Assembly (NCBI RefSeq): GCF_000022025.1
Contig: NC_011886.1
Location: forward strand, 3,327,209-3,391,208
Length of the DNA: 64,000 nt
Direction: 5' to 3'
DNA from: Pseudarthrobacter chlorophenolicus A6
Lineage (GTDB): Bacteria; Actinomycetota; Actinomycetes; Actinomycetales; Micrococcaceae
Shown here: piece after piece, positions 49,574 to 58,355 of the stretch
Layout of the letters: every line of letters starts with the position of its first letter
Position numbering within the stretch: position 1 is the first letter of the stretch
Made by a program: the position numbers and the translations under genes
The notes under the pieces: model-generated
Told to the model about the DNA's origin: nothing
Database searches by the model: none
Seen by the model: only the letters and a program-made list of their open reading frames with translations

Positions 49574-51253
49574 ATGACTGACATCTCCCGCCGCACCATC
49601 GTCAAAGGCTCAGTGCTCGCCGCCGCGCTGGCCTCCGCCCCGGCCGCCGCCAACGCAACAACTCCTACCGGGTCCCCCGCCGGCGTGGCCCTGGTCCGCA
49701 ACCGGCTCACGCTCCCCAGCGGCATCGCCACCGGCGACGTCACCTCCGATTCGGCCGTCCTCTGGTCCCGGTCCTCGGAGGCCGGCCGCATGACGGCGGT
49801 ACTGCGGGCAGTGGACGACGGCGGCGCGGTCCTCCGCGGGCGCGGCGCCTTCGAGCGGGTCATCCGCGGGCCCCGGGCCACCCAGGCGTCCGACTTCACC
49901 GCCAAGATCCACGCCGGCAACCTCCCCTCCAACACCCGCTTCGCCCTGGAGATCAGCTTCGAGGACGACGGCGGATCGGCCGGCGAATCCGCCCGCGGCA
50001 CCTTCCGCACGGCACCGGACAGGGGCGCCGCCAACGGCAAGGGACGCACCGGTGACACAAGCAGCGGAGGCGACGTCCCGGCGTCGTACGCGCAAAGCTT
50101 CGTCTGGACCGGCGACACCGCCGGCCAGGGCTGGGGCATCAATGAACAGATCGGCGGGATGCGAGGCTACCGGGCCATGCACCAGACCCGGCCGGACTTC
50201 TTCATCCACTCCGGCGACACCGTGTACGCGGACGGCCCGCTCACCGAGACAGTGGTGGAGAAGGACGGGCAGGTGTGGCGGAACCTCGTCACCGAAGAAG
50301 TGTCCAAGGTGGCCGAAACGCTCACCGAATACCGCGGCCGGCACCGCTACAACATGATGGACGCCAACATGCGCGCCATGTTCGCCGACGTGCCGGTGAT
50401 CGCCAACTGGGACGACCACGAGACCACCAACAACTGGTACCCGGGCGAAATCCTGGACGATCCCCGCTACACCGTCCGGGACGTCAACACCCTCGCGGCG
50501 CGCGGCCGGCAGGCCTGGCAGGAGAACATGCCCATCGCGGACAGCAGCGCGCTGTGGCGGCCGGGAACATTCGACGACGCCGGCCAGTACCAGCCGGCCC
50601 GCATCTACCGGAAGATCTCGCGCGGCCCGCAGCTGGACATCTTCTGCCTGGACATGCGCACCTTCAAGTCCCCCAACACGGACGGCAAGGAGGCCTACAC
50701 CAACAACATCCTTGGCCAGGAACAGGTGGACTGGCTGATCCGCGAGGTCTCCAAGTCCAAGGCAACGTGGAAGGTGATTGCCGCGGACCTGCCGCTGGGC
50801 ATCATCGTGCCGGACGGTGCCGTCAACCAGGAAAGCCTGGCCAACCGCGACAACGGCGCGCCCCTTGGCCGTGAGCTGGAAATCGCCGGGGTGCTCAGCG
50901 CGTTCAAGAAGAACCGGGTGAAGAACGCCGTGTGGCTGACCGCCGACGTGCACTACTGCGCGGCGCACCACTACTCCCCGGAGGGGGCTGCGTTCACCGA
51001 CTTCGACCCGTTCTGGGAATTCGTGGCCGGGCCCATCGCCGCGGGCTCGTTCGGACCCAACGCCATGGATGGCACTTTCGGCCCCGAGGTGGTGTTTTCC
51101 AAGGCCGGCCGCTTCGCCGGCGAATCACCGCGCGACGGCGAAAACCAGTTCTTCGGGCACGTCCAGCTCGGCGAGGACAACAGTTTCACGGTGAGCCTGC
51201 GGAACGCCAACGGCGCCACGGTGTTCTCCAAGGTGCTGATGCCGGAGCGGTAG
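49574..51253 (+). CDS. phoD: Alkaline phosphatase D (PhoD), Tat-exported
   Basis: Secreted phosphodiesterase/phosphatase of 559 residues (ATG 49574). The signal has a twin-arginine motif (SRRTIVKGSVLAAALAS). The N-terminal Ig-like part (LPSGIATGDVTSDSAVLWSR) and the PhoD core follow: YRAMHQTRPDFFIHSGDTVY, PVIANWDDHETTNNWYPGE, WLIREVSKSKATWKVIAADL and WLTADVHYCAAHHYSPE, giving the Asp, His and Asn ligands of the Fe/Ca centre. PhoD enzymes help obtain phosphate and turn over cell-wall teichoic acids. No pho box was sought. Confidence 0.94.
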   Translation: MTDISRRTIVKGSVLAAALASAPAAANATTPTGSPAGVALVRNRLTLPSGIATGDVTSDSAVLWSRSSEAGRMTAVLRAVDDGGAVLRGRGAFERVIRGPRATQASDFTAKIHAGNLPSNTRFALEISFEDDGGSAGESARGTFRTAPDRGAANGKGRTGDTSSGGDVPASYAQSFVWTGDTAGQGWGINEQIGGMRGYRAMHQTRPDFFIHSGDTVYADGPLTETVVEKDGQVWRNLVTEEVSKVAETLTEYRGRHRYNMMDANMRAMFADVPVIANWDDHETTNNWYPGEILDDPRYTVRDVNTLAARGRQAWQENMPIADSSALWRPGTFDDAGQYQPARIYRKISRGPQLDIFCLDMRTFKSPNTDGKEAYTNNILGQEQVDWLIREVSKSKATWKVIAADLPLGIIVPDGAVNQESLANRDNGAPLGRELEIAGVLSAFKKNRVKNAVWLTADVHYCAAHHYSPEGAAFTDFDPFWEFVAGPIAAGSFGPNAMDGTFGPEVVFSKAGRFAGESPRDGENQFFGHVQLGEDNSFTVSLRNANGATVFSKVLMPER

Positions 51254-51383
51254 CTTCACCCAGGTGCGGCAGGCGGCGGTCCATGCGGCAGGCCGCCGTC
51301 GCCCGTTTAGTTCTTCCGCCCACTGGGTACGCCGCTGGTAGTGTTCCTCGATTCGGCGCACAAGCGGACGGGAGTGAGTATTC

Positions 51384-52160
51384 GTGAACGACGACGGACT
51401 GACCGAAGCGGTGCAGGAGGCCGGGGCGGTGGAGCTGCTGCTGATCCGGCACGGCGAGAGCGAAGGCAACGTGGCCGCCACGGAGGCGAACCTGGCGGGC
51501 GCGGAGATCATCGAGGTTCCGGCGCGGGACGCCGACGTGAACCTCTCCGAGGTGGGCCGGGAGCAGGCGAACGCCTTGGGTACGGCGCTGGCCCGGATCG
51601 CCGAAGACTACCGGCCGGATGCGGTGGTGTCCTCCCCCTACGAGCGGGCCCGCCAGACAGCGCAGATCGCGGTGGAGACGGCGGGCTGGCCCGTGAAAGT
51701 GCAGGTGGATGAGCGGCTGCGCGACCGTGAGCTGGGCATCCTGGACCGGCTGACGCGGCTGGGCGTGGAGACCCGCTACCCGGAGGAAGCCGAGCGCCGG
51801 TCCTGGCAGGGCAAGCTGTACTACCGGCCCCCGGGCGGGGAATCCTGGGCTGACGTGGCGCTCCGGCTCCGCTCCGTGCTGGACGAACTGAACAGCCTCG
51901 GCACCGGCCACCGGGTGATGCTGGTCTGCCACGACGCCGTGATCCTCCTGTTCCGCTACGTGCTGGAGGGCATGACGGAGCAGGAACTGCTGAATCTCGC
52001 CGCCTCTACCTCCGTGCTGAACGCGTCGATGACCCGGTACGTGCGGCCTACCGGCAAGGGGCCGTGGACGCTGGAGAGCTTCAACGACGCTGACCACCTG
52101 GCCGAGCAGGGCGTGGCCGTCACCGAACATGCCGGGGATGCCAGTGTCCGCCCGCGCTGA
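51384..52160 (+). CDS. Histidine phosphatase superfamily protein
   Basis: Protein of 258 residues from a GTG start with GGGAGTGAG upstream. The catalytic RHG motif is LLIRHGESEGNVAA (about 19-32), a second His lies in VMLVCHDAVILLF, and DRELGILDRLTR and VVSSPYERARQTAQIA are typical phosphoglycerate-mutase-like segments. Substrate unknown. The 3' end overlaps the start of the NAD(P)HX dehydratase gene by 32 bases. Confidence 0.92.
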   Translation: MNDDGLTEAVQEAGAVELLLIRHGESEGNVAATEANLAGAEIIEVPARDADVNLSEVGREQANALGTALARIAEDYRPDAVVSSPYERARQTAQIAVETAGWPVKVQVDERLRDRELGILDRLTRLGVETRYPEEAERRSWQGKLYYRPPGGESWADVALRLRSVLDELNSLGTGHRVMLVCHDAVILLFRYVLEGMTEQELLNLAASTSVLNASMTRYVRPTGKGPWTLESFNDADHLAEQGVAVTEHAGDASVRPR

Positions 52161-53094
52161 TTCCGGTGCGGAGCTGGTCACGCCGTCGCTGCTGCGGGAC
52201 TGGCCGCTGCCTTCCCCCGGCGAGGACAAGTACTCGCGCGGCTCGGTGCTGGTGGTGGGCGGTGCACGCAACACCCCGGGGGCTGCGCTCCTGGCAGGTA
52301 CCGCAGCGCTGCGGGCCGGCGCAGGGAAGCTGACACTCGCCGTGGCCGAATCCGTGGCGGTCCCAATGGGTGTCGCCCTGCCGGAGTGCGGCGCCATCGG
52401 ACTGCCGGAAACCGCCGGCGGATCCGTCACCGCGGACGGCGTGGACAGGATCGCCTCCTCCCTCGACTCCGCCGATGCCATCCTGGTGGGGCCCGGACTC
52501 GACCACCCGGACCTGGCACGGGAGCTTCTTGAAGCCCTCCTCGCGCGGGAAGAGGCAGCCGGCGACAACGACGACGGCGGCACCGGCTCCGGCGCGGCCG
52601 GCAGCGAAGGAGGCCCCGCCGTCGTCCTCGACGCGTTCGCGCTGGCTGCGCTCGCGGAGCTGGAGGACCGGGTGGGGTCATGGCGGGGACGGCTCCTCCT
52701 GACGCCGAACCCCACCGAGGCCGGGATCCTGCTGGGCCGGGACGCCGATGACCTGGAAAAGGACGTGGCCGAAATCGCCCGCCGGTTCGGCGCGGTGGTG
52801 AGCTGCCAAGGGCTGATCGCGCGGCCGCCAGGCGTTGGCCCGGAGGAGTCCGAACTGTGGAAGATCACCACGGGCTACGGCGGCCTGGGCACCTCGGGCA
52901 GCGGGGATGTCCTGGCCGGGGCGATCGCCGGAGTGCGGGCCCGGGGTACCACCGGCGCCCAGGCCGCCTGCTGGGGAACGCACCTGCATGCGGCAGCGGC
53001 GGACCGGCTGGCCAGCAGGATGGGGCCGCTGGGTTTCCTGGCCCGGGAACTGGCCGACGAACTGCCGGCGCTGATGCTGGAGCTGGGCACCTAG
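52129..53094 (+). CDS. nnrD: ADP-dependent NAD(P)H-hydrate dehydratase
   Basis: Repair enzyme of 321 residues that restores NAD(P)H from its hydrated, damaged form using ADP. Markers: RGSVLVVGGARNTPGAALLA, ILVGPGLDHPDL, LLLTPNPTEAGILLG and the ribokinase-like GGLGTSGSGDVLAGAIAG, with catalytic Asp in SGDVLAG. ATG 52129 overlaps the phosphatase gene; ATG 52138 is possible too. The epimerase half (NnrE), often fused or adjacent, is not seen here. A strong terminator follows. Confidence 0.92.
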   Translation: MPGMPVSARADSGAELVTPSLLRDWPLPSPGEDKYSRGSVLVVGGARNTPGAALLAGTAALRAGAGKLTLAVAESVAVPMGVALPECGAIGLPETAGGSVTADGVDRIASSLDSADAILVGPGLDHPDLARELLEALLAREEAAGDNDDGGTGSGAAGSEGGPAVVLDAFALAALAELEDRVGSWRGRLLLTPNPTEAGILLGRDADDLEKDVAEIARRFGAVVSCQGLIARPPGVGPEESELWKITTGYGGLGTSGSGDVLAGAIAGVRARGTTGAQAACWGTHLHAAAADRLASRMGPLGFLARELADELPALMLELGT

Positions 53095-53115
53095 ATACTG
53101 CCCCGGGCAAGCGGA

Positions 53116-53143
53116 TGGCCCTCCGCGTAATCGCGGAGGGCCA
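53116..53143 (+). terminator. Strong hairpin terminator after nnrD
   Basis: TGGCCCTCCGCG at 53116-53127 and CGCGGAGGGCCA at 53132-53143 form a perfect 12-base stem with loop TAAT, 21 bases after the stop. Confidence 0.85.
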
Positions 53144-53473
53144 CCGTATTCGGAGGGGATCACTCGCAACTGCCGATGCGCTACCGGCGCTGTGGCGTTC
53201 CTTAACGGCAAACCGCCCAAAACTGGCAGATACAACGCGTTCGGATCCTCCCGGTCCATTCGTTCTACACCGGCGGGCCCGCCACCACAAGGCATCCCCG
53301 CCGGTAACTTGGACGGCCCCCGGCCGGAGCCGGGAGCCGCCGCCTCGGGAAGCCAGGGCACATGCTGCCGGTGCGCTGTCTGGCGCGGTGGCGTGCACAG
53401 AGTGGCGATACGCCCAAAGAGGCAGTCAACACAAAGGCCCGACGTCCCGATCCCTTACCGAGTTTCAGCGGAG
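53144..53473. other. 330-base gap without recognisable gene
   Basis: Between the nnrD terminator and the hsp20 stop. Open frames exist but are short, overlap each other and lack convincing starts. No repeat longer than a few bases, tRNA or known motif was seen. Confidence 0.5.
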
Positions 53474-53896
53474 CTAGGCTGCGATTTCCTGCTTGGTCCC
53501 CTTCGTCTCAATCTCGATCTTGCGCGGCTTGGCCTTCTCTGCGATAGGGATCCGCAACGTCAGGACACCGGCGTCGTAGCTGGCCTTCACGTTCTCCGTA
53601 TCCAGGGTGTCGCCGAGGATCAGCTGGCGGCTGAAGACGCCGCGCGGCCGTTCGGAAGCGATCAGCTCGGTGTCCTTGCCGGTGGGATCCGGACGTTCTG
53701 CCCGGACGGTCAGGACGTTCCGTTCCACGTCCAGGTCAACAGACTCGGGCGAAACTCCGGGAAGGTCGAAGGCGACAACAAAGTCATGGCCCTCCCGCCA
53801 GGCGTCCATCGGCATCGCTGCCGGGCGGGCTGCTGTGCCGAGGACCTGCTGGGCCAGCCTGTCCAGCTCGCGGAACGGATCGGTTCGCATCAACAT
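53474..53896 (-). CDS. Small heat-shock protein, Hsp20 family
   Basis: Chaperone of 140 residues (ATG 53896, AGGAGGAAAG upstream). It contains the alpha-crystallin domain (about 35-130): [53 protein letters not shown] and the conserved end [20 protein letters not shown]. The C-terminal [11 protein letters not shown] is typical, carrying the I-x-I/V assembly motif. It would hold unfolded proteins in the cytoplasm. Confidence 0.95.
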   Translation of the reverse strand: MLMRTDPFRELDRLAQQVLGTAARPAAMPMDAWREGHDFVVAFDLPGVSPESVDLDVERNVLTVRAERPDPTGKDTELIASERPRGVFSRQLILGDTLDTENVKASYDAGVLTLRIPIAEKAKPRKIEIETKGTKQEIAA

Positions 53897-53941
53897 GGCT
53901 TTCCTCCTTTTAGGGTGGTCCAACACTAATTTTCTCAGCCG

Positions 53942-53963
53942 ATCTATGGTGGCTGATATAGAT
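53942..53963. promoter_or_regulatory. Inverted repeat upstream of hsp20
   Basis: ATCTAT at 53942-53947 and ATAGAT at 53958-53963, 10 bases apart, in an unusually AT-rich stretch about 45 bases before the hsp20 ATG. It does not match HspR (HAIR) or HrcA (CIRCE) operators, so another regulator is suggested. Confidence 0.45.
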
Positions 53964-54044
53964 TTTTTAGCACCAGCGGCACAGGTTCGCAAGCCTGTCC
54001 GGCTAATTTTTTTCAACGCCCTGCGAGCTCCCCGGGACAAGCCA

Positions 54045-54079
54045 AAAGGGCCCTCCGCACGTTGTGCAGAGGGCCCTTT
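54045..54079 (-). terminator. Hairpin terminator of the proline-rich small gene
   Basis: AAAGGGCCCTCCGCAC at 54045-54060 pairs with 54064-54079 around loop GTT, with one mismatch. It lies 20 bases after the 54099 stop on the minus strand, and in its plus reading it is also upstream of hsp20 in the opposite direction. Confidence 0.75.
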
Positions 54080-54098
54080 CGATTGGTTGTGGTGCTGC

Positions 54099-54296
54099 CT
54101 AATCCCGCGTGGGATCAGGGCGGAGCGGCGCCGGCCCGGGATCCGGCACGGGCAGCGGCCCGGGCGGCTCCGGGGTGGGGAACGGGCTGGGAGCCGGCGG
54201 ACCGGGGTGGCCGGGCTGCGTGGGATCGGGGGACGTGGGGTCCGGGCCGGGTTCCGGCGGGAACGGCGACGGTTCGTGCACTGGCGGGATGGTCAT
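54099..54296 (-). CDS. Small proline-rich hypothetical protein
   Basis: Protein of 65 residues, [20 protein letters not shown], then [20 protein letters not shown] and more Pro/Asp/Gly. About 40 percent proline. GAGAGGGGAAGATCC precedes the ATG and a strong terminator follows, so a real gene is likely. No signal peptide or membrane segment; probably an extended, disordered peptide. Confidence 0.55.
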   Translation of the reverse strand: MTIPPVHEPSPFPPEPGPDPTSPDPTQPGHPGPPAPSPFPTPEPPGPLPVPDPGPAPLRPDPTRD

Positions 54297-54395
54297 GGAT
54301 CTTCCCCTCTCACGCTGGGCGGATGTGCCTTGAACTGAACACGATACGCCTGCACTCCCCCTCCCAACAGGCTCCCCTCCCCCTTCCCCTCCCCG

Positions 54396-54456
54396 GTTGC
54401 TCCATCAGTTTTGGTCCCCAAACCCGGGTTTTAGGGACCAAAACTGATAGGGCAAC
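54396..54456. repeat. Long intergenic hairpin, type B
   Basis: ATCAGTTTTGGTCCC at 54404-54418 pairs perfectly with 54434-54448; outer bases GTTGC (54396-54400) and GCAAC (54452-54456) extend the stem with two mismatches between. The 15-base loop CAAACCCGGGTTTTA is itself palindromic. It lies upstream of the oligopeptidase gene. Its loop differs from the type A hairpins. Confidence 0.75.
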
Positions 54457-54521
54457 GGGAGGGTTCTTCCCCGGTAGCGAACGCCGGCCACGGCGGGGTG
54501 CCCGGTCTATATATTGAGTCC

Positions 54522-56756
54522 ATGACCTCCACTCCGCTGCAGAACTCCGCCAGCACGCCGTCCGCCGCCACCCCGCCCGTGGCCAAAAAGGTGCCTACCG
54601 AAAGGACGCACCACGGGGACACCTACGTGGACAACTATGAGTGGCTGCGGGACAAGGAGTCCGCCGAGGTGGTGGCGCACCTGAAGGCCGAGAACGCCTA
54701 CCAGGAAACGGTCACCGCCCACCAGGAACCGCTGCGCGAAGCCATCTTCCAGGAGATCAAGGGCCGCACCCAGGAAACCGACCTCTCGGTGCCGCACCGC
54801 AAGGACGGCTGGTGGCACTTCAGCCGCTCGGTGGAGGGCAAGGAGTATGGCATCCAGTGCCGGGTCCGTGCCAGCGACACCGGTGACAGGATTGCCGACT
54901 GGACGCCGCCGGCCGTAGAGCCCGGCGTCGAAATTCCCGGCGAGGAAGTCCTGCTGGACGGCAACATCGAGGCCGAGGGTAAGCCGTTCTTTTCCGTGGG
55001 CGGCACCGCCGTGACAGTGGACGGCACCCTCTACGCCTACGCCGTGGACAACTCCGGCGACGAACGCTTCACCCTCCGGATCAAGGACCTCCGCACCGGC
55101 GAACTGCTGCCGGACGTCATTGAGAACATCTTCTACGGCGTCAGCTTCTCCCCCGACGGCACCCGCATTTTCTACACCGTGGTGGATGACTCGTGGCGCC
55201 CGTACCAGGTGAAAGCGCACGTCCTGGGCACCCCGGTCAGCGAGGACACGGTGATCTACCAAGAGGACGACACCGCCATGTGGCTCGGCTTCGAGCTCTC
55301 CTCGGACCGGCGTTACCTGGTACTGGGCATCGGCTGCTCCGAGTACAGCGAGACCCGGCTGCTCCGCTTCGATGATCCCGCGCAGGAGGTCACCACTGTC
55401 ATCTCCCGGGACGAGCGCGTCCTGTATGAGGCAGAGCCGTTCCTGCTCGAGGGCCCGGACGGTGCCAAGGCCGAGAAGATCCTCCTCACCCACAACCGCG
55501 GCGCCATCAACTCCATGGTCTCCCTGGCCGACCCGGCCGAGCTGGCAAAGCCGCTGGCCGAGCAGGCCTGGCAGACCGTCGTCGAACATTCCGACGACGT
55601 CCGCGTCAACGGCGCCGGCGTCACCTCCACGCACCTCATCGTCTCCATCCGCAAGGACACTATCGAGCGCGTCCAGGTGATGGGACTCGCCGGGCTTGGC
55701 ACGGCCGCACAGCAGGAACCGGTGGAGCCGGCGTTTGACGAGGAGCTTTACACCGCCGGGGTGGGCGGCTCGGACTATGAGGCACCCGTGATCCGGCTCG
55801 GCTACACGTCCTACTTCACGCCGTCGCGCATTTACGACTTCGTCCTGCCTACCGCGGAGCAGCCCGCCGGCGAGCTGCTGCTCCGCAAGGAAAGCCCGGT
55901 GCTGGGCGGTTACGACGGCAGCGACTACGTGGCAACACGGGAATGGGCCACGGCGGCGGACGGCACGCGCATCCCGCTGTCCGTCCTCCGCCACAAAAGC
56001 GTCAGGCAGGATTCGACGGCGGCCGGCGTGGTCTACGGGTACGGCTCCTACGAGCTGAGCATGGATCCGAACTTCGGCATCGCGCGGCTCTCGCTGCTGG
56101 ACCGCGGCGTGGTGTTCGTGATCGCCCACATCCGCGGCGGCGGTGAGCTCGGCCGGCACTGGTACGAGGACGGCAAGAAGCTCACCAAGAAGAACACGTT
56201 CACGGACTTCGTGGACGCCACGGACTGGCTGGCCAACTCGGGATGGGTGGACCCTGCACGGATCGCGGCGCTGGGCGGCTCGGCGGGTGGCCTGCTGATG
56301 GGTGCCATTGCCAACATGGCGCCGGAAAAGTACGCGGCCGTGGTGGCCCAGGTGCCGTTCGTGGACCCGCTCACCAGCATCCTGGACCCGGACCTGCCGC
56401 TCTCGGCCCTGGAGTGGGAGGAGTGGGGCAACCCGATCACCGACGCCAATGTGTACGCGTACATGAAGTCCTACTCCCCGTACGAAAACGTGCGGGAGGT
56501 GGCCTATCCCAAGATCGCCGCGGTGACGTCCTTCAACGACACCCGCGTCCTCTACGTGGAGCCCGCCAAGTGGGTGCAGGAACTGCGGAACCGCACCACC
56601 GGGTCCGAGCCCATCCTCATGAAGATCGAGATGGACGGCGGCCACGGCGGCGCGTCCGGCCGGTACGTGCAGTGGCGTGAACGGGCCTGGGACTACGCGT
56701 TCATCGCCGACTCCCTCGGCGCCTCGGAACTGCTGCCGGGGGCCGGACTGAAGTAG
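54522..56756 (+). CDS. Oligopeptidase B (S9A family)
   Basis: Serine peptidase of 744 residues (ATG 54522). The N-terminal part has the prolyl-oligopeptidase propeller (THHGDTYVDNYEWLRDKESA, then the ERFTLRIKDLRTGE region). The catalytic domain has YGSYELSMDPNFGIARLSLL, HIRGGGELGRHWYEDGKKLT, the active serine in AALGGSAGGLLMGAIANM (about residue 597) and the histidine in MDGGHGGASGRY. It would cleave after Arg or Lys in short peptides. Confidence 0.95.
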   Translation: MTSTPLQNSASTPSAATPPVAKKVPTERTHHGDTYVDNYEWLRDKESAEVVAHLKAENAYQETVTAHQEPLREAIFQEIKGRTQETDLSVPHRKDGWWHFSRSVEGKEYGIQCRVRASDTGDRIADWTPPAVEPGVEIPGEEVLLDGNIEAEGKPFFSVGGTAVTVDGTLYAYAVDNSGDERFTLRIKDLRTGELLPDVIENIFYGVSFSPDGTRIFYTVVDDSWRPYQVKAHVLGTPVSEDTVIYQEDDTAMWLGFELSSDRRYLVLGIGCSEYSETRLLRFDDPAQEVTTVISRDERVLYEAEPFLLEGPDGAKAEKILLTHNRGAINSMVSLADPAELAKPLAEQAWQTVVEHSDDVRVNGAGVTSTHLIVSIRKDTIERVQVMGLAGLGTAAQQEPVEPAFDEELYTAGVGGSDYEAPVIRLGYTSYFTPSRIYDFVLPTAEQPAGELLLRKESPVLGGYDGSDYVATREWATAADGTRIPLSVLRHKSVRQDSTAAGVVYGYGSYELSMDPNFGIARLSLLDRGVVFVIAHIRGGGELGRHWYEDGKKLTKKNTFTDFVDATDWLANSGWVDPARIAALGGSAGGLLMGAIANMAPEKYAAVVAQVPFVDPLTSILDPDLPLSALEWEEWGNPITDANVYAYMKSYSPYENVREVAYPKIAAVTSFNDTRVLYVEPAKWVQELRNRTTGSEPILMKIEMDGGHGGASGRYVQWRERAWDYAFIADSLGASELLPGAGLK

Positions 56757-56947
56757 TCCGGCTGGAGCAGTACAGCAGGGCGTACGACGGCGGGTGGGCG
56801 CCGCCGTCGTACGCCAGACTTGGCGCCGCCCGGGGAAAGCCGGCCGCGCGGACATCCGTGCGCCGGCTTTGGGTATCCAGAAAAGATCATCATGCTTACT
56901 ATTGTTGGGCAGTTGTTTTCCGCCGTCGTACGCCGAAGGAGCAAGCA

Positions 56948-57154
56948 ATGTCACTCAGCAAGGGAACGCACGTGGAGTGGAACACCTCCCAGGGCAAGAC
57001 ACACGGCAAGATCGTGGAGAAGAAAACCAGCGACTTCGAACTGGACGGCAACACGCACCGCGCCAGCAAGGATGAACCCCAGTACGTGGTGGAGTCGGAC
57101 AAGACCGGTGCCCGGGCAGCGCACAAGGCGTCGGCACTGACCGAGAAGAAGTAG
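56948..57154 (+). CDS. DUF2945 (Tudor-like) small protein
   Basis: Protein of 68 residues (ATG 56948, AAGGAGCAAGCA upstream). It reads GTHVEWNTSQGKTHGKIVEK, then KTSDFELDGNTHRASKDEPQ and YVVESDKTGARAAHKASAL, the pattern of DUF2945, a Tudor/SH3-like fold found in many bacteria and fungi. Function unknown. It lies 4 bases before the sulfide:quinone oxidoreductase-like gene and is probably cotranscribed. Confidence 0.85.
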   Translation: MSLSKGTHVEWNTSQGKTHGKIVEKKTSDFELDGNTHRASKDEPQYVVESDKTGARAAHKASALTEKK

Positions 57155-57158
57155 CGCC

Positions 57159-58355
57159 GTGGCCGCTTTGCATGAAGTGGTCATCATTGGCGGCGGCAAC
57201 GCGGGGGTATCGCTGGCGGCGCGGCTGGAGCGCTACGGGGTGAAGGATGTGGCCCTCATCGAGCCCAAAGACCACCACTTCTACCAGCCGCTGTTCTCCC
57301 ACATTGCCGGTGGCCGCGCCCAGGCGAAAGAGGCCGTCCGGAGCCAGGCCGCCGTGACACCGCCCGGCGTCGAATGGATCCGGGACGCTGCCGTTGACGT
57401 GGACGCCAACACCAACACGGTGACGCTGGCATCCGGCTCAACGGTGGGCTACGGGCAGCTGGTGGTCTGCCCGGGGCTGCAGTATGACTGGGACGCCGTA
57501 CCGGGACTGGCAGAGGCAGTCCACTCGCCGCACGGCGCCACGCATTACGAGTTCGAGCTGGCATCAAAAGCCTGGACACTCCTCAGCGGCCTGACCTCCG
57601 GGACTGCCGTGTTCACCATGCCTGCCGGGCCCATCAAATGCGGCGGAGCCAGCCAGAAGCCCATGTACCTGGCCTGTGACTACTGGCGGCAGCAGGGCGT
57701 CCTGGACAAGATCCGCGTGGTGATGGTCCAGCCCTACCCCACCGTGTTCGGCGTGCCGGAGGTGGACCGCGAGCTGGACCGGAAGATCGCCGAGTATGGC
57801 ATCGAGCTGCGGACGGACAGCGAACTGGTGTCCGTGGATGCAACGCGCCGGGAAGCGACCATCCGCAGCCTCGGCTCAGGCAGCCAGGAGACCCTGCAGT
57901 ACGACGTCCTCAACGCGGTGCCGCCCCAGTCCGCGCCGGACTGGCTGAAAGCCACTGACCTCCCGGCGCCGTCGGACAAGGGCGGTTTCGTGGAGGTGGA
58001 CCGGCAGACCCTCCGCCACCTGCGCTACCCCAACGTCTGGTCCCTGGGTGATGCCGCGGGCACCACCAACTCAAAGTCCGGCGGGGCGCTCCGCAAGCAG
58101 ACCAAGGTCCTGGCCAAGAACCTGGTGGCTGCCCGGAAGGGAAAACCGCTCACACAGAAGTACAACGGCTACTCGGTCTGCCCGTTCACCGTTTCACGCG
58201 ACACCGTGGTGTTCGCCGAGTTCGACGACCGGTACCGGCCCATGCCCACCATCCCCCGGATCCCCACCTGGAATGAGAGCAAAGCGTCCTGGGTGGTGGA
58301 CCGCGACATCTTCCCGCAGGTCTACTGGAACCTGATCCTCAAGGGCCGGGCGTAG
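57159..58355 (+). CDS. Sulfide:quinone oxidoreductase-like FAD protein
   Basis: Flavoprotein of 398 residues from a GTG start. The FAD-binding motif is VIIGGGNAGVSLAARLERYG; then comes the DHHFYQPLFSHIAGG block typical of SQR. Two cysteines sit where the catalytic pair is expected: AGPIKCGGASQK (about 160) and YSVCPFTVSR (about 340). The C-terminal WSLGDAAGTTNSKSGGALRK fits FAD contact. It would oxidise sulfide and reduce quinone at the membrane (type II), unless it acts on another thiol. The final bases overlap the GNAT gene on the opposite strand by 17 bases. Confidence 0.85.
   Translation: MAALHEVVIIGGGNAGVSLAARLERYGVKDVALIEPKDHHFYQPLFSHIAGGRAQAKEAVRSQAAVTPPGVEWIRDAAVDVDANTNTVTLASGSTVGYGQLVVCPGLQYDWDAVPGLAEAVHSPHGATHYEFELASKAWTLLSGLTSGTAVFTMPAGPIKCGGASQKPMYLACDYWRQQGVLDKIRVVMVQPYPTVFGVPEVDRELDRKIAEYGIELRTDSELVSVDATRREATIRSLGSGSQETLQYDVLNAVPPQSAPDWLKATDLPAPSDKGGFVEVDRQTLRHLRYPNVWSLGDAAGTTNSKSGGALRKQTKVLAKNLVAARKGKPLTQKYNGYSVCPFTVSRDTVVFAEFDDRYRPMPTIPRIPTWNESKASWVVDRDIFPQVYWNLILKGRA

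Noticed and set aside
53144..53473. tRNA or small RNA in the gap between nnrD and hsp20
   Set aside because: A few stretches look tRNA-like on the minus strand, but no T-loop or cloverleaf could be drawn.
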